This document shows positions 45,968 through 58,730 of a stretch of DNA of 64,000 bases, one piece after another. Each line of letters begins with the position of its first letter. Positions within the stretch are counted from its first letter, which is position 1. The stretch is from contig CM043964.1 in NCBI GenBank assembly GCA_014529385.2, positions 108,336,587 to 108,400,586 of the forward strand. The letters run 5' to 3'. The notes under the pieces were generated by a model. That model was not told the DNA's origin, did no database searches, and worked only from the letters and a program-made list of their open reading frames with translations. Source of the stretch: Adiantum capillus-veneris (lineage: Eukaryota; Streptophyta; Polypodiopsida; Polypodiales; Pteridaceae). Position numbers and translations under genes: made by a program.

Positions 45968-48900
45968 TTCACCCCAAGAGGATTTTAAGAGGCGACAATC
46001 TAGAGAAGAAGCTCCGCAAGCCATTTTCGTGCTTTCTCATGCGCACCACATTTAGCATATATATCGACCAAGATGGTGCCAAAATGACATCGTTTTTCTT
46101 GCATAGAGCCACATGCTTTCAAGATGCATGCATAGGTCATTGCATCTAGAGAGATGTCCTTGCTTCGTATCTGCTGACATTCCAAATAGAACACTAGAAA
46201 ATTGCAACTAAGAGGGACATTCCAAGAGGACTCCAAGAGGTGACATTCTAGATAGGAATCTCCTCAAGCACTCTTTGTGATTTCTCATGCATACCACATG
46301 TAGCATACATATTGACCAAGACAGTGCCAAGCACGATATCTTTTTTTCTTACGTAGAGCAACATGCCTTCAAGATACAGACGTAGGTGATTGCATCTAGA
46401 GAGAGGACCTTCCTTTGCATTTACTCACATTCCAAAAAGAACACCGAACAATTGCAACTAAGAGGGACATTCTAAGAGGATTCTAAGAGGCGACATTTTG
46501 GACAGGAAGCTCCTCAAGAATTTTTTGTGATTTCTCATGTACACCACATTTAGCATATATATCGACCAAGAGAATGCCAAGCACGACATTGTTTTTCTTG
46601 CATAGAGCCATATGCCTTCAAGATGCATGCATAGGTGATTGCATCTAAAGAGAGGCTCTCGCTTCGCATCAGCTCACATTCCAAACACAACACCGGACAA
46701 TTGCAACTAAAGAGGGACATTCCAAGAGGACTACAAGAGGTGACATTCTAGACAAGAATCTCCTCAAGCACTCTTTGTGATTTCTCATTTGCACCACATT
46801 TAGCATACATAGCGACCAAGACAGTGTCAAGCACGACATCTTGTTTCTTACGTAGAGCCACTTTCCTTCAAGATGCATGCGTAGGCGATTGCCTCTCGAG
46901 AGAGGCCCTTGCTTCACATTGGCTGACATTCCAAACAGAACACCAAACAATTACAACTAAGAGGGACATTCTAAGAGGCAACATTCCAAAAAGGAATATT
47001 CTCAAGCACTCTTTGTGCTTTCTCATGTGCACCACATTTAGCATATATATAGACCAAGACAGTGCCAAGCACATAATCTTTTTTGTTGCATAGAGACACA
47101 TGCCTTCAAGATGCATGCATAGGTGATTCCATCTATAGAGAGGCCCTTGCTTCGCATCTGTTGACACTCCAAAGAGAACACCGGAAAATTGCAACTAAGA
47201 GGGACATTCCAAAAGGATTCCAAGAGTTGACATTCTAGACAGGAATCTCCCGAACCACTCTTTGTGCTTTGTCATGCGCACCACACTTAGCATAAATATC
47301 GACCAACATAGTGCCTAGCACGGTATGGTTTTTCTTGCATCGATCCACATGCTTTCAAGATGCATGGGTAGGTGATTGCATCTGAAGAGAGGCCCTTGCT
47401 TCACATCTACTAACATTTTAAACAGAACACAAGACAATTGAAACTAAGACAAGAGGATTCTAAGTGGAAAGAGGCCCTTGGTTTTTATTTGCTTTCATTC
47501 CAAACAGAACACCAAGACAATTGCAACAAAGAGGGACATTTCAGAAAGGTCGAATCTTCTGAAGCACTCTTTGTGCTTTCTCATGCGCACCACATTTAGC
47601 ATTTATATCAACCAAGATAGTGCCAATCATGACATCTTTTTTTGCATGAAGCCACATGCCTTCAAGATGCATGCGTAGGTGATTGCATCTTGAGAGAGGC
47701 CCTCCCTTCGCATCTGCTGACATTCCAAACAGAACAACGGACAATTGCAACTAAGAGGGACATTCCAAGAGGATTACAAGAGGTGACATTCTAAACACAA
47801 ATCTCCTCAAGCACTCTTTGTGCTTTCTCATGCACACCACATTTAGCATACATATGGACCAAGACAGTGCCAAGCACAATATCTTTTTTCTTGCGTAGAG
47901 CCACATGCCCTCAAGATGCATATGTAGGTAATTGGGAGGTAATTGCATCTGGAGAGAGGCCCTTGCTTTGCATCTACTTACATTTCGAATAGAACTTCAG
48001 AAAATTGCAACTAAGATGGACATTCTAAGAGGAGAAATTTCAGAAAGGAATCACCTCAAGCACTCTTTGTGCTTTCTCATGCGCACCACATTCATAATAT
48101 ATATATAGACCAAGACAATGACAAGCACAACATCTTTTTTCTTGCATAGAGCCACATGCCTTCAAGGTGCATGCATAGGTGATTGCATCTAGAGAGAGGC
48201 CCTCACTTCACATTTGTTGACATTTCAAAATGGAACACCGAACAATTGCAATTAAGAGAGACATTCCAAGAGGATTCCAAGAGGTGACATTCTAGACAGG
48301 AATCACTAAGAGGCAACATTCCGGAAAGGAATCTACTCACGCACTCTTTGTGCTTTCTCATGTGCACCGCATTTAGCATATATATGGACCAAGACAGTTC
48401 CAAGAACCGCATCTTTTTTTTTTGCATAGATCCACATGCCTTTAGGATGCATGCGTAGGTGATTGCATCTAGAGAGAGGCCCTGGCTTCTCATCTGCTAA
48501 CATTCTAAACACAACACCAAACAATTGCAACTAAGAGGGACATTCCAAGAGGATTCCATTAGGTGACATTCTACACAGGAATCTCCTCAAGCACTCTTTG
48601 TGCTTTCTCATGTGCACCACATCACATTTAGCATACATATCAACCAAGGCAATGCCAAGCACGGTATCACTTTTCTTGCGTACAACAACATGGCTTCAAG
48701 ATGCATGCGTAGGTGATTGCATTTGGAGAGAGACCCTCCCTTCGCATCTGCTAACATTCCACATAGAAAACCAAAAAATTGTAACTAAGACAAAAGGATT
48801 CTAAAAAGTGACAATTTGGACAGGAATCTCCTACTAAAGCACTTTTTGTGCTTTCTCATGTGCACCACATTTAGCATCTATATCGACCAAGACAACACCA

Positions 48901-51712
48901 CATTGCATAGAGCCACATGCCTTCAAGATGCATGCGTAGGTGATTGCATCTAGAGAGAGGCCCTCACTTTGCATCTTTTGACATTCCAAAATGGAACACC
49001 GGACAATTCCAACTAAGAGGGACATTCCACGAGGACTTCAAGAGGTGACATTCTAGACAAGAATCTCCTCAAGAACTCTTTGTGATTTTTCATGCGCACC
49101 ACGTTTAGCATATATATCGACCAAAATAGTGTCAAGAATGACATCTTTTATCTTGCTTAAATCCACGTGCCTTCAAGATGCATGCGTAGGTGATTGCATC
49201 TGGAGAGAGTCCCTTACTTTGCATTTACTGACATTTCGAACAAAACACCTGACAATTGCAACTAAGATGGACATTCTAAGAGGATTCTAAGAGGCGATAG
49301 TGTGGAAAGGAATCTCTTGCGAAACTCTTTTTTCTTTCTCATGCGCACCACATTTAGCATATATATTGACCAAGACAGTGCCAACCACGACATCTTTTTT
49401 CTTGCATAAAGCCACATGCCTTCAAGATGCATGCATAGGTGATTGCATCTAGAGATAGGCCCTTGCTTCGCATCTGCTCACATTCCAAATAGAACATCAT
49501 ACAATTGCAACTAAGAGGGACATTCCAAGAAGATTACAAGAGATGACATTCTAGACACAAATCTCCTCAAGCACTGTTTGTGATTTCTCATGTGCAGCAC
49601 ATTTAGCATACATATCGACCAAGACAGTGCCAAGCACGATATCTTTTTTTCTTGAGTAGAGCCACATGTCTTCAAGATGCATGGGTAGGTGATTGTATTT
49701 GGAGAGGGTCCCTCGCTTTACATCTACTAACATTCCAAACAGAACACCAGACAATTGCAACTAAGAGGGGCATTCCAATAGGATTCTAGCAGGCAACATT
49801 CCAGAAAGGAATCAACTCAAGCACTCTTTGTGCTTTCTCATGTGAAACACATTTAGCATATGTATCAACCAAGAGAGTTCCAAGCACGGCATATTTTTTC
49901 TTGCATAGAGCCACATGCCTTCAAGATGCATGCGTAGGTGTTTGCACCTAGAGAGACGCCCTCGCTTTGCATCTGCTCACATTCCAAACACAACACCGGA
50001 CAATTGCAACTAAGAGGGACATTCCAAGAGGATTAAAAGAGGTGACATTCTAGACAAGAATCTCCTCAAGCACTCTTTGTGATTTCTCATGCCCACGACA
50101 TTTAGTATACATATCGACCAAGAAAGTGCCAAACACGACATCTTTTTTCTTGTGTTGAGCCACATGCCTTCAAGATGCTTGCGAAGGTGATTGCATCTGG
50201 AGAGAGGCCCTTTCTTCACATCTGCTGACATTCCGAACAGAACACTAGACAATTACAACTAAGAGGGACATCTTTTTTCTTGTGTAGAGCCACATGCCTT
50301 CAAGATGCATGCGAAGGTGATTGCATATGGAGAGAGGCCCTTGCTTCACATCTGCTGACATTCCGAACAAAACACTAGACAATTACAACTAAGAGGGACA
50401 TTCTAAGAGGATTATAAGAGGCAACATTCGATAAAGAAATCTCCTCAGGAACTCTTTGTGCTTTCTCATGCGCACCACATTTAGCATATATGTCAACCAA
50501 GACAGTACCAAGCACGGCATATTTTTTCTTACATAGAGCCACATGCCTTCAAGATGCTTGCATAGGTGATTGCATCTAGAGAGAGACCCTCGCTTCGCAT
50601 CTGCTGATATTCCAAACAAAACACCGGACAATTGCAACTAATAGGGACATTCCAAGTGGATTCCAAGAGGTGACATTCTAGACACGAATCTCCTCAAGCA
50701 CTCTTTTTGCTTTCTCATGGTTACCACATTTAGCATACATATAGACCAAGACAATGCCAAGCACGGTATCTTTTTTCTTGCGTAGAGCCACATGCCTTCA
50801 AGATGCATGCATAGGTGATTGCATCTGGAGAGAGGCCCTCGCTTCGCATTTGCTAACATTCCGAACAAAACACCAGACAATTGCAACTAAGAGGGACATT
50901 CCAAAAGGATTCTAAGAGGTGACATTCGGGACAGACAGGAAGCTCCTCAAGCACTTTTTGCGCTTTCTCATGTGCACCACATTTACCATATACATCGACC
51001 AAGATGGTGCCAAGCACGGCATCTTCTTTCTTGCATAGATCCACATGCCTTCAAGATGCATGCATAGGCGATTGCATCTAGAGAGAGGCCCTCACTTTGG
51101 ATCTGCTAACATTCCAATTAGAACACCGGACATTTGCAACTAAGAGGGACATTCCAAGAGGACTCCAAGAGCTGACATTCTAGACAGGAATCTCCTCAAG
51201 CACTCTTTGTGATTTCTCATGTGCACCACATTTAGTATACATATTGACCAAGACTGTGCCAAGCACGATATCTTTTTTCTTGCATAGAGCCACATGCCTT
51301 CAAGATGCATGCATAGGTGATTGCATATGGAGAGAGGCCCTAGCTTCGCATCTGTTGACATTTCGAACAAAACACCAAACAATTGCAACTAAGAGGGACA
51401 TTCTATGAGGATTCTAAGAGGTGACATTCTGGAAAGAAATCTCCTCAAGCACTCTGTGCGATTTCTCATGCGCACAGCATTTAGCATATATATCGACCAA
51501 TAGAGTGCCAAGCACGGCATCTTTTTTCTTGCATAGAGCCACATGCCATCAAGATACATGCCTAGGTGATTGCATCTAGAGATAGGCCCTCGCTTCACAT
51601 CTGCTGAACATTCCAAAGAGAACACGAGACTTGCAACTAAGAGGGACATTCCAAGAGTATTCAAAGAGGTGACATTCTAAACAAGAATCTCCTCAAGAAC
51701 TGAGAAATACTA
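45968..51712 (-). repeat. Satellite-like array of PPR pseudogene units in A/B dimers
   Basis: About 24 units of about 250 bp run tandemly. Each contains, on the minus strand but in three different frames, the PPR phrases LVDIYAKCGAHEKAQ, VLEEIPV.NVTSWNPLG and QMRSEGLSLDAITYACILKA. The frame breaks fall at the same places in nearly every unit. This means amplification happened after pseudogenisation. Units alternate between an A type (ACATTCCAAGAGGATTCCAA, CATTCTAGAC, TAGCATACATAT) and a B type (ACATTCTAAGAGGATTCTAA, GCGACATT or GCAACATT, TAGCATATATAT), giving a dimer of about 500 bp. Local irregularities: a truncated B near 47450, an A/B fusion near 48300 and a 130-bp partial copy near 50265. 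Open frames across it (LSWSICMLNVVRMRKHKECL) are non-PPR-frame shadows. Confidence 0.9.
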
Positions 51713-52034
51713 GTACAATCCCTTTTTGAATATTTTGGGTTGACTCCCAATAAATATGTAACTCCTCACTTCGTCTCAACCTTTTTAGCTATTTTAGATA
51801 CGCTAATTAAGTATTTGATCTTTCGTCACTTAAATCTAACATCTTTTTCAATTGTAGCAACTTATCATACAATGAGTGAATGACAACCATTCTTCTAAAT
51901 GTTTTGCTATTCCTGCTCCTTATTTAATTTAGATGGATTTGTACCTCCCCCTGCTCATTGTCGTTTGCCACCTGTTAGTGAGAAAATAGAAGAAATGGAG
52001 GGAAGGAAAGAATTGGAGAAGGAATAGACTTTCG
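51713..52034. other. Spacer between PPR-derived arrays
   Basis: Non-PPR, AT-rich sequence that begins abruptly after a partial A unit (ATCTCCTCAAGAACTGAG). No coding or transposon signature is recognised. Confidence 0.5.
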
Positions 52035-52740
52035 AACATTCTACAACATCACTCTTTTTCATTTCTCATGCGCACCACATTTAGCATACATATCGACAAA
52101 GACAATGCCAAGGACGACATTTTTTTTTTTGTGTCCACATGCCTTCAAGATGCATGCGTAGGTGATTGCATCTAGACAGAGGCTCTCGCTTCGCATCTGC
52201 TGACCCTCCGAAGAGAACACCTGACAGGGAGCATGATAGTTTTGAAAGTCGCCGACGGCTATGATTGACGTGCGATTAAAAAAGCTTACGGCATGTGATG
52301 CTTGTGTAGGTTATTGCATCTGGAGAGAGGTCCTCACTTCGCATATGGATTTTGCCTATGACAATTAAAAAAGCGCGACAGGGCCGCATGTCTTCAAGGT
52401 GTCTGCGTAGGTGATTCATCTAGAGAGAGGCCCTCGCTTCGCATCTACTGAAAATAGACTAAAGATTTTTTCCCTTGTCCTTATTAGCGGGAAAATCTTG
52501 CAATTAGTGCATTCCAAGAGTTCACACTCTAGACAACAAGCTTCTTGAGCACTTGCATGAAGCCACATGCCTTTAAGATGTAAGCATAGCATTCAATACG
52601 AAAATATAGGTGACCACACTTGGAGAGATACACTTGCTTTTGAAACCGCTGAAAACAGTCTAGAGCTTTATGGCCATGCTCCTCTTGTGTGTAGAGCCAC
52701 ATGCCTTCAAGATGCATGCGTAGGTGGTTGCATCTGCTAA
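52035..52740 (-). pseudogene. Further PPR pseudogene copies, more diverged
   Basis: Four or five PPR-like segments remain on the minus strand, for example HLEGMWLYTQEEHGHKALDC with CFQ-type phrases near 52640-52730, and SLDAITYACILKACG-type pieces near 52140-52200. They are irregular rather than in the 250-bp register and probably represent the parent locus beside the amplified array. Confidence 0.65.
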
Positions 52741-54240
52741 AAGTCTACGCACATGAGTCCTACACTCACCCGTACCAGCAAGAACACCTGACGTGGTGAG
52801 AATCTTTCAGCCTTGAAAGTAGTAGGACTAGCAACACAATTAAGATGCTGCAGCTAGCTTCAAGTAAGGGGGAGAGCTTTTGATGGGGGCTTTTGATATG
52901 CTGGTCAGGCTCACGTTTCAAAGAGTGGGGCATTGGTCATATTGCATTCAAAACTATAAGAAGTGTAACCTCTGTGAAATGTGTGAGCATGTATAGAGGC
53001 CACCATCATTAAGTATTTCAATTAAGGACTTTTCTTGTATAAACTCCATTAGTCTACAATGTGTGGGAGCTTATGTGTGCGTGTTGGGCAATGGGGCCGT
53101 TTGTCAGGTTGTTAAAGCCGAGTGTTTTGGTGTTATTTAGCTAAAATGCAACGAATTTTTACACTCTTAGGAAAATATCTTTAGATTTGGCATTTTTTGT
53201 AAGGTTTGATTAAGGCGGAAAAAGATTTGTTGCATTCATGGTAGTGAGAGTTTCATAATAATTAGGAGCAAACAAATTAGAGAGAGCACTCAATGAAAAT
53301 AGACTCTCTTGATTGATTTAGGTGAAGAGAGAAATGCAAGCTAAGTAATATGGCCTTATATAGGATCAGAGAGGAAGGTGGCATTTAATGCTAGAGAGTG
53401 ACGTCCATCACATGTGAGAAAAGGGTCAAATAGCATCTGGCTATAGGGAATATCATGTGACTATAAAGTGGGATGCATACATGCACATTATGGTGCATGG
53501 TTGGCATGCTTGGCTTTAGAGGTTGGTCATGAATTGAGTGTAAGCTAAACGGCTTATTTCTATATTTTTGAGACAAAAAGAGCGGTTAAATAATTGCAAA
53601 GGAAAATAGAATTATCTCTCGTATAGTGGAGCAAGTGTTAGATGAGTCATAACCTTGCTATTAGAGAGATACAAGAGTTACCCAACTTCAGTATGTAGAA
53701 GTGTGTTTCTATCTTGGCATTATTTGAGCTTAACTTATGGAAGTGTGTTTAAATCCAACCTAGCGTGTATTGTTCCCCTAGCGAGGCTTTGATTATGAGC
53801 ATCACAAGCTCAATCAAGAGTGGAAAGGATCCCGCATTTGTCTTTTCAATGACCTCCACATTGGTCTATCATCTTAGCTTGGCAAAAGACAATAAAATGA
53901 GCAATTGCTATAATAGCTCTGTTTAACCACTCTTAAGAATTGTGTGCCCTTTCTCAATTGAGAGATCCATATCCATATCAAAGGCAAAAGGGTTTAGACC
54001 GTTACAAATTGTTGACGCAATGTGATCCATGAACATCTTGGCTCCTTCATGACGGCTATTTATTGCAACTTTAGAGAGTATGTGGACAACTAATTTCAAT
54101 TGCATTCCTATTCAAAGTTGTCTAACCACACCTTGTGGTCATTTAGAGATTAGATAAAGTATGTTGTTAGTATACATCTATTAAAGAAACCTTCCATACT
54201 ATTTGAGAGCTTACCTTTGCCTCATTACTCACTTGAGAAT
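52741..54240. other. Intergenic stretch with no supported gene
   Basis: No coding homology. A minus-strand CCTATATAAGG word (about 53354-53364) followed by TCTCTCTTCACC resembles an LTR promoter, so a solo LTR is possible, but no partner is visible. Confidence 0.4.
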
Positions 54241-54263
54241 CTTCCATATGGACTTTCTCAACT

Positions 54264-54518
54264 TCGCCCGGGGGCGGGGGGGTTGGGGGGGGGTGTTATT
54301 TTCTCTTACTGCTATTGACAATATCTGGTTGCTATGACTTCTCTCCGTCTTTCCCAGAATGTGGTGCATCAATTAGGTGGCCATGGTGATGCCTACACTT
54401 GGCTTTTTCCCGATGGTACGCGGCCCTTGCCCGACCATGTAACATGGCTAATATTTGGAAGGGATATTCACCTCCCCCTGTGGGCCGGCCCTCTGGTGTG
54501 TCCAAAAAAAAAAATTGC
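54264..54518 (+). mobile_element. Possible retroposon fragment with A tail
   Basis: A G-rich head (CGGGGGGGTTGGGGGGGGG, about 54276-54294) is followed by a GC-rich body unlike its AT-rich surroundings, and a run of about 11 A residues near 54506-54517. This fits a 3' end of a LINE or SINE copy. I see no Pol III boxes and no clear target duplication, so the call is tentative. Confidence 0.35.
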
Positions 54519-54999
54519 AAGTATAGGAGCATTGATAACTATCTTAGGTTTGCAAAAAATCTTTCAGAGGTACATAAGAAGGTAGCCCACAACATTCAAG
54601 GTCACAAGAAATTTCTAACATATTCACATATAAATAATTTGTCTTTACCATATGCACATGCATTTCAAGGTAGTGAAGAAACATCCTTCTCAAGTATACC
54701 AAAGATGTGACGAGTATTTGCAAGGTCTTTATGTCGAGATATATTTGCACTGCAAAATCTTCTTCAAGGTTAATTCTTGGGAAAAATGACCACCACATAC
54801 CTCTTCATGCAAACCTTTAGAATCACTGGAATTTCTTGGATAGTTGGTACTCTTCTGCACACTTGATCCTTTTCTCCTTGATAGAGGAAGCCTTCTACGA
54901 AGAGATAGAAACTTGCCTTCTTCATGAGTCTCTTCTTATGAGATTTTGTGAAATATTTTCAAAACTCTCCCTCCAAAATGTAGCCAATAATGGGAGCCA

Positions 55000-55758
55000 A
55001 TGACTCTAATCATTGGTTTCTCGGTTGCTTGATAGTTGCTTCCACCATGGTGACCTGCACTTCTTTCTGAGCACATGTAACTGCTTGTTGTGCAAGTAAA
55101 TCGGCATCTTCATTTTGTTTCCTAGGAATATGATACAATTGCACTTCTTCAAATTGTTTAAACAACCTACGGATGACATGAACCTTTGCCCTTAGTCTTT
55201 CATTCTTGCATGCCCAAATGCCTAAGATTTCTTCACAATGAGAAGTGCATCCCCCTTTACCATGAGATATTGTATACCTTGACTAGTGCACACCTTCAAA
55301 CCATGAAGTAGTATGTCATACTCTGCTTCAGTGTTGCTAGTTGAATCTGTTAGATTGACCTTCTCTTTCATGACCACTTCTCCACTTGGGTTGAGCAACA
55401 CAAGCCCTCCCCCTGCTTTTCCTATGGCTCGTAAAAAAGCTCCATCAAAGAACAAGGTAAAAGCATTAGGAATACGTTTTGGTGGTGGCAATGGTAGGGT
55501 CTTTATTTTAGGCACCTTAATTTCCTTCTCATGTACCCTATAAGTGAGAATCCCTGCCAATTGTGCATGCACACTATCTTCTACCTTGAAAGAGTATTGA
55601 AACTCTTGAAACTCCATAATCCACTTTGAAATTCTAGTGCTAAGATTCATTTGAGATGACACCCAAGGAAGCAAATTTTTTGCAATGATGATTACAAAGG
55701 GTTTTGGTAGCAAGTAGGATCTAAACTTTCTCATTGCAAACATGAGAGAAAGAATCAT
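55000..55758 (-). pseudogene. Gypsy RNase H region
   Basis: Reads RSYLLPKPFVIIIAKNLLPW, ISKWIMEFQEFQYSFKVEDS and AQLAGILTYRVHEKEIKVPK. An RNase H core follows with LFFDGAFLRAIGKAGGGLVL, SNTEAEYDILLHGL and VKGDALLIVKK. A one-base shift at about 55222 leads into LGIWACKNERLR further left. The RNase H acidic residues (FDGA, TEAEY, GDA) are visible. It degrades the RNA strand during reverse transcription in intact relatives. Confidence 0.85.
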
Positions 55759-56071
55759 GATTTATGCCTCTGTGTAGCCTCTCTCCAAAGCATTCATGAC
55801 CCTACTAGAAAAGTAGATGGGTCGCATCCTGGTACTGCGTGTATCTTTTTATAGCAAAACAAAACCAATTGTTTCTTTCCCAACACTAGAGCTAACAAAG
55901 AATTTGTACTCCCAACAAGGAGTTATAAGTGCTGGAAGTTCTACAAAATGACTTTGATGTTACAAAAATATTCTTCAAGCTCATCAGACCAAACAGAATC
56001 CACTTGTTGTGTCAATTTCTACAAGGGGTGAAATAACTCCGATGCTAAGTGAATGAAGCGTGACATATACT

Positions 56072-56700
56072 TCAATTTTGAATGAATGAGATGACCTCCT
56101 TAAGAGTCTTGGGTGATGGTAACTCAATAAGAGCCTTTGCTTTTGAAGGATCCACCTCAATACCTTTATAGGAAACCTTGTGACCAAGCAAGATCACTTC
56201 ATCTTCACCTATGTGGCATTTGTCGGGGTTGACTTGACCTCCCATGTCATAGAGTTTCTTCAAACTTTCTTCACCCTTTGTAGATGTAATGATTTTGAGC
56301 TATAAATGCAAAAATCATCAATAAAAACCCTAATGGACTTTTCAAAGAATGCTTGAAACACCATGTTCATGAAGCGTTGGAAAGTTGCACGAGCATTTGT
56401 CAGGCCAAATGGCATGACTCTGAAAGCATAACAACCCCAAGGAGTGATGAAGGTTGTTTTCAATTGATTCTCCAATGCGATACCTATTTGAAAGTAACCT
56501 GAGTAGCCATCGCACGCACACAGTGTACTTTTTGTGACCAGCTACTTCATTTAGTACCTCATCTTGACATGCGAGGGAAAAGGGATCTCTTTTTTTTGCC
56601 TCATTTAGTGGACGGTAATCCACACACACCCTCCACTTGCCGTTTATCTTGAGAGTAACAACAACAGGAGGGACCCACTATGAATTCTCCACTAGATAAA
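56072..56700 (-). pseudogene. Gypsy reverse transcriptase region
   Basis: Pieces in three frames: MCVDYRPLNEAKKRDPF, FRVMPFGLTNARATFQRFMN with the catalytic box VFIDDFCIYSS (F-I-D-D form), and the thumb segment NPDKCHIGEDEVILLGHKVS, YKGIEVDPSKAKALIELPSP. Frame changes occur near 56550 and 56265. Confidence 0.9.
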
Positions 56701-56719
56701 TGAAACCTGATGCTAGAAG

Positions 56720-57043
56720 CTATCCTACCTCCTTGAGTAAAGCCTGCTCCTTGATGACTCCTAGCCTTTGTAGCTTTTGAGCCTTATGTGTGGCCTCTAG
56801 CTTTAGCTCGATCTTGTGTTGAACATCATCTACTCCACGCACGTCGGTGTAGTCTTTAGAAAAAAGCATAGGAAATTTCCTTACCACACCTTTGAACTCG
56901 TCTCTTTCATCCTTTGTAAGTGTTGTTGATAGCATACCTTCTAGCATCCCTTCGTCTTGCACACCTTCGTTCTCTTGAGGACCTACCTCCTCCAAGCCTG
57001 GGCAAGAGGTCTCTTGGTTTCTTGGCTTAAACCTTACCCCCAT
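56720..57043 (-). pseudogene. Gypsy pol linker before reverse transcriptase
   Basis: Reads LSTTLTKDERDEFKGVVRKF, PMLFSKDYTDVRGVDDVQHK, IELKLEATHKAQKLQRLGVI. This matches the stretch in gypsy pol that precedes the polymerase fingers ('F.DVF..DY.D..GV...QHKI.L'). Confidence 0.75.
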
Positions 57044-57235
57044 GACTTCAATGGAAGACTCCTCTTCCGTAGTGCTACCGCTACCTTCTTCTTATGAAGT
57101 GCTATGAGTCCGGTCTTCCTTCGTCTCACTTTACGATGATTCTTCATGGAGATTTTCTTGATGTTGCTACTTCATGTCAAAGGCAACCTTCTTATGATTT
57201 TCATTCATGCAGATCAACTTTCCACTTTCTCAATC

Positions 57236-57725
57236 CTACAAAGCTCGCATTTTCATTAGCCATGGTCTTCCTACGTTAAATGGATAGCCAGTTTCCTTGG
57301 TTGAAATAACATAAAAGTCCACTACCTTCTTATTGCCAAAGGACTCCACAAAAACATTTTTACAAATGTACACACCTAGCCTTGCTATTGTTTGCCATCT
57401 TGACTTTGTTTTCAGGTGTCTCATGGATGTGCATGCCTAGTCTTTGCATAAGTCCTTCTGTCATGATGCAAATTTGTGCACCTCCATCCACTAGAACTTT
57501 CCTAACCAACCTTCCTTTGATGTAACAATCTAACACATGTGTAATATCCTCATTCATTTCAGCTTGTGCAATTTTTACAGCCAGCACACTCTCTTTCATC
57601 TTTCTCCTAGTGCTAACTGCCTCCGTTAAATCCCTCCTAACTTGTAGGCATAATGTAAGAAGTTGAGGCCATGAGATATCAGGACCCTTACCTCTCATGT
57701 CTCCCAACACGTTGTATGGAGCCAT
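57236..57725 (-). pseudogene. Gypsy aspartic protease region
   Basis: Reads KIAQAEMNEDITHVLDCYIK, then the active-site segment VRKVLVDGGAQICIMTEGLM (D-G-G in place of the usual D-S/T-G), then QRLGMHIHETPENKVKMANN and, in another frame, FYVISTKETGYPFNVGRPWL, the flap and second half of the fold. Confidence 0.8.
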
Positions 57726-57962
57726 ACCATGTCCAAGAGGAAAGTCTTGAAGGTTGATATGACGTTGTGTCCGCTTGGCTTCTTTGGTCTCCTTCGTCTT
57801 CTTCTCTCATCCATGGTCACTTTGTGACGTTACTCCTTCTTTTTCCCTACCTTTTCCTCGTCCACGCTTAATACCATCTGCTTCCATGTCAACCTCTTTC
57901 GAATTTGTCACCTCTACCACATGCACATTTGGGTCTGGCAAAGGTGGAACTCCTTCCACTCC

Positions 57963-58730
57963 TCATGGAGGTGGTCTTGCTCCATCTGGCCTTTGTAGAA
58001 GCCTTGGTTGTCGACTAGTTCCTTCACTTGGATTCATCACTGGGTAATTCAAGTTAGGTCTCCCTGGCTCCCAACGGGGCCAAGGAAAATTGTACATCCC
58101 ATGTCCAGACTCTCCCCAATTCCAACATTGTAAAAGTCTTCTAGGTCGTGACTCTCGCTCCTTGGCTTCCTTTGTTTGTCCCTTGAGACCTACAGCTTGT
58201 GCAAGGTGAATTGACAAGTTTCTCAATGACTCCTTTAGCTTCTCAATCACCTTAGTTGTTACCTCTCTCTAGATGTTGATGCTTGCAACTTTCCTTTGGG
58301 TCTAGGACCCTCAACTGGAACCTCTCCTCTTAGACACTTGAGTTTCCTATACTTCTTAATAGCCCTAGTTTCAACTCCATCAAAGGTAGCAAGTGCACCC
58401 GCCTTGACTTTTATTTTGAGTGTGAAAAAGAGACCGACTATGAACCTTTCCTTCTTTAGGAACTCTGCACCATCACCAAGGTTAGCAACATTTCTCACCC
58501 ATACAGCCCAAAGAAGTAGAAACTCTTTTTTATACATGTAGTAGTCATCTAAGTCTTTTTGTTTGTGAGAAACAATGTCTTGCCATAGTTTTTGAGTGTT
58601 TTGTGGGTCAAAGAGGTATCTCTTGAAATGATCAACGACTTCGTTGTAGTTTCCCTTGACCTCCTGAGATAGAGAGTCAAACCAAGTGCTAGCATCCTTC
58701 CTCATCAGAACTACCTCAAACATTTCTAAG
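57963..58730 (-). pseudogene. Gypsy gag region with decayed zinc knuckle
   Basis: 58723-58259 encodes a capsid-like gag: ASTWFDSLSQEVKGNYNEVV, HFKRYLFDPQNTQKLWQDI, FIVGLFFTLKIKVKAGALAT. The next piece has a knuckle reading CWNWGESGHGMYNFP, where two Cys are lost. A stop near 58256 splits the frame. Confidence 0.82.

Noticed and set aside
24918-45968. Terminal inverted repeat CATGCAAGTGG versus CATGTATAGGTGG at the ends of the composite element
   Set aside because: The similarity is short and gapped, the flanking bases give no target duplication, and such a match is expected by chance.
46668-51664. Many 60-90-codon minus-strand frames in the PPR array, such as those reading LSWSICMLNVVRMRKHKECL
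   Set aside because: They are shadows in a non-PPR frame, repeated because the DNA repeats. The real PPR phrases lie in the other frames and are broken.
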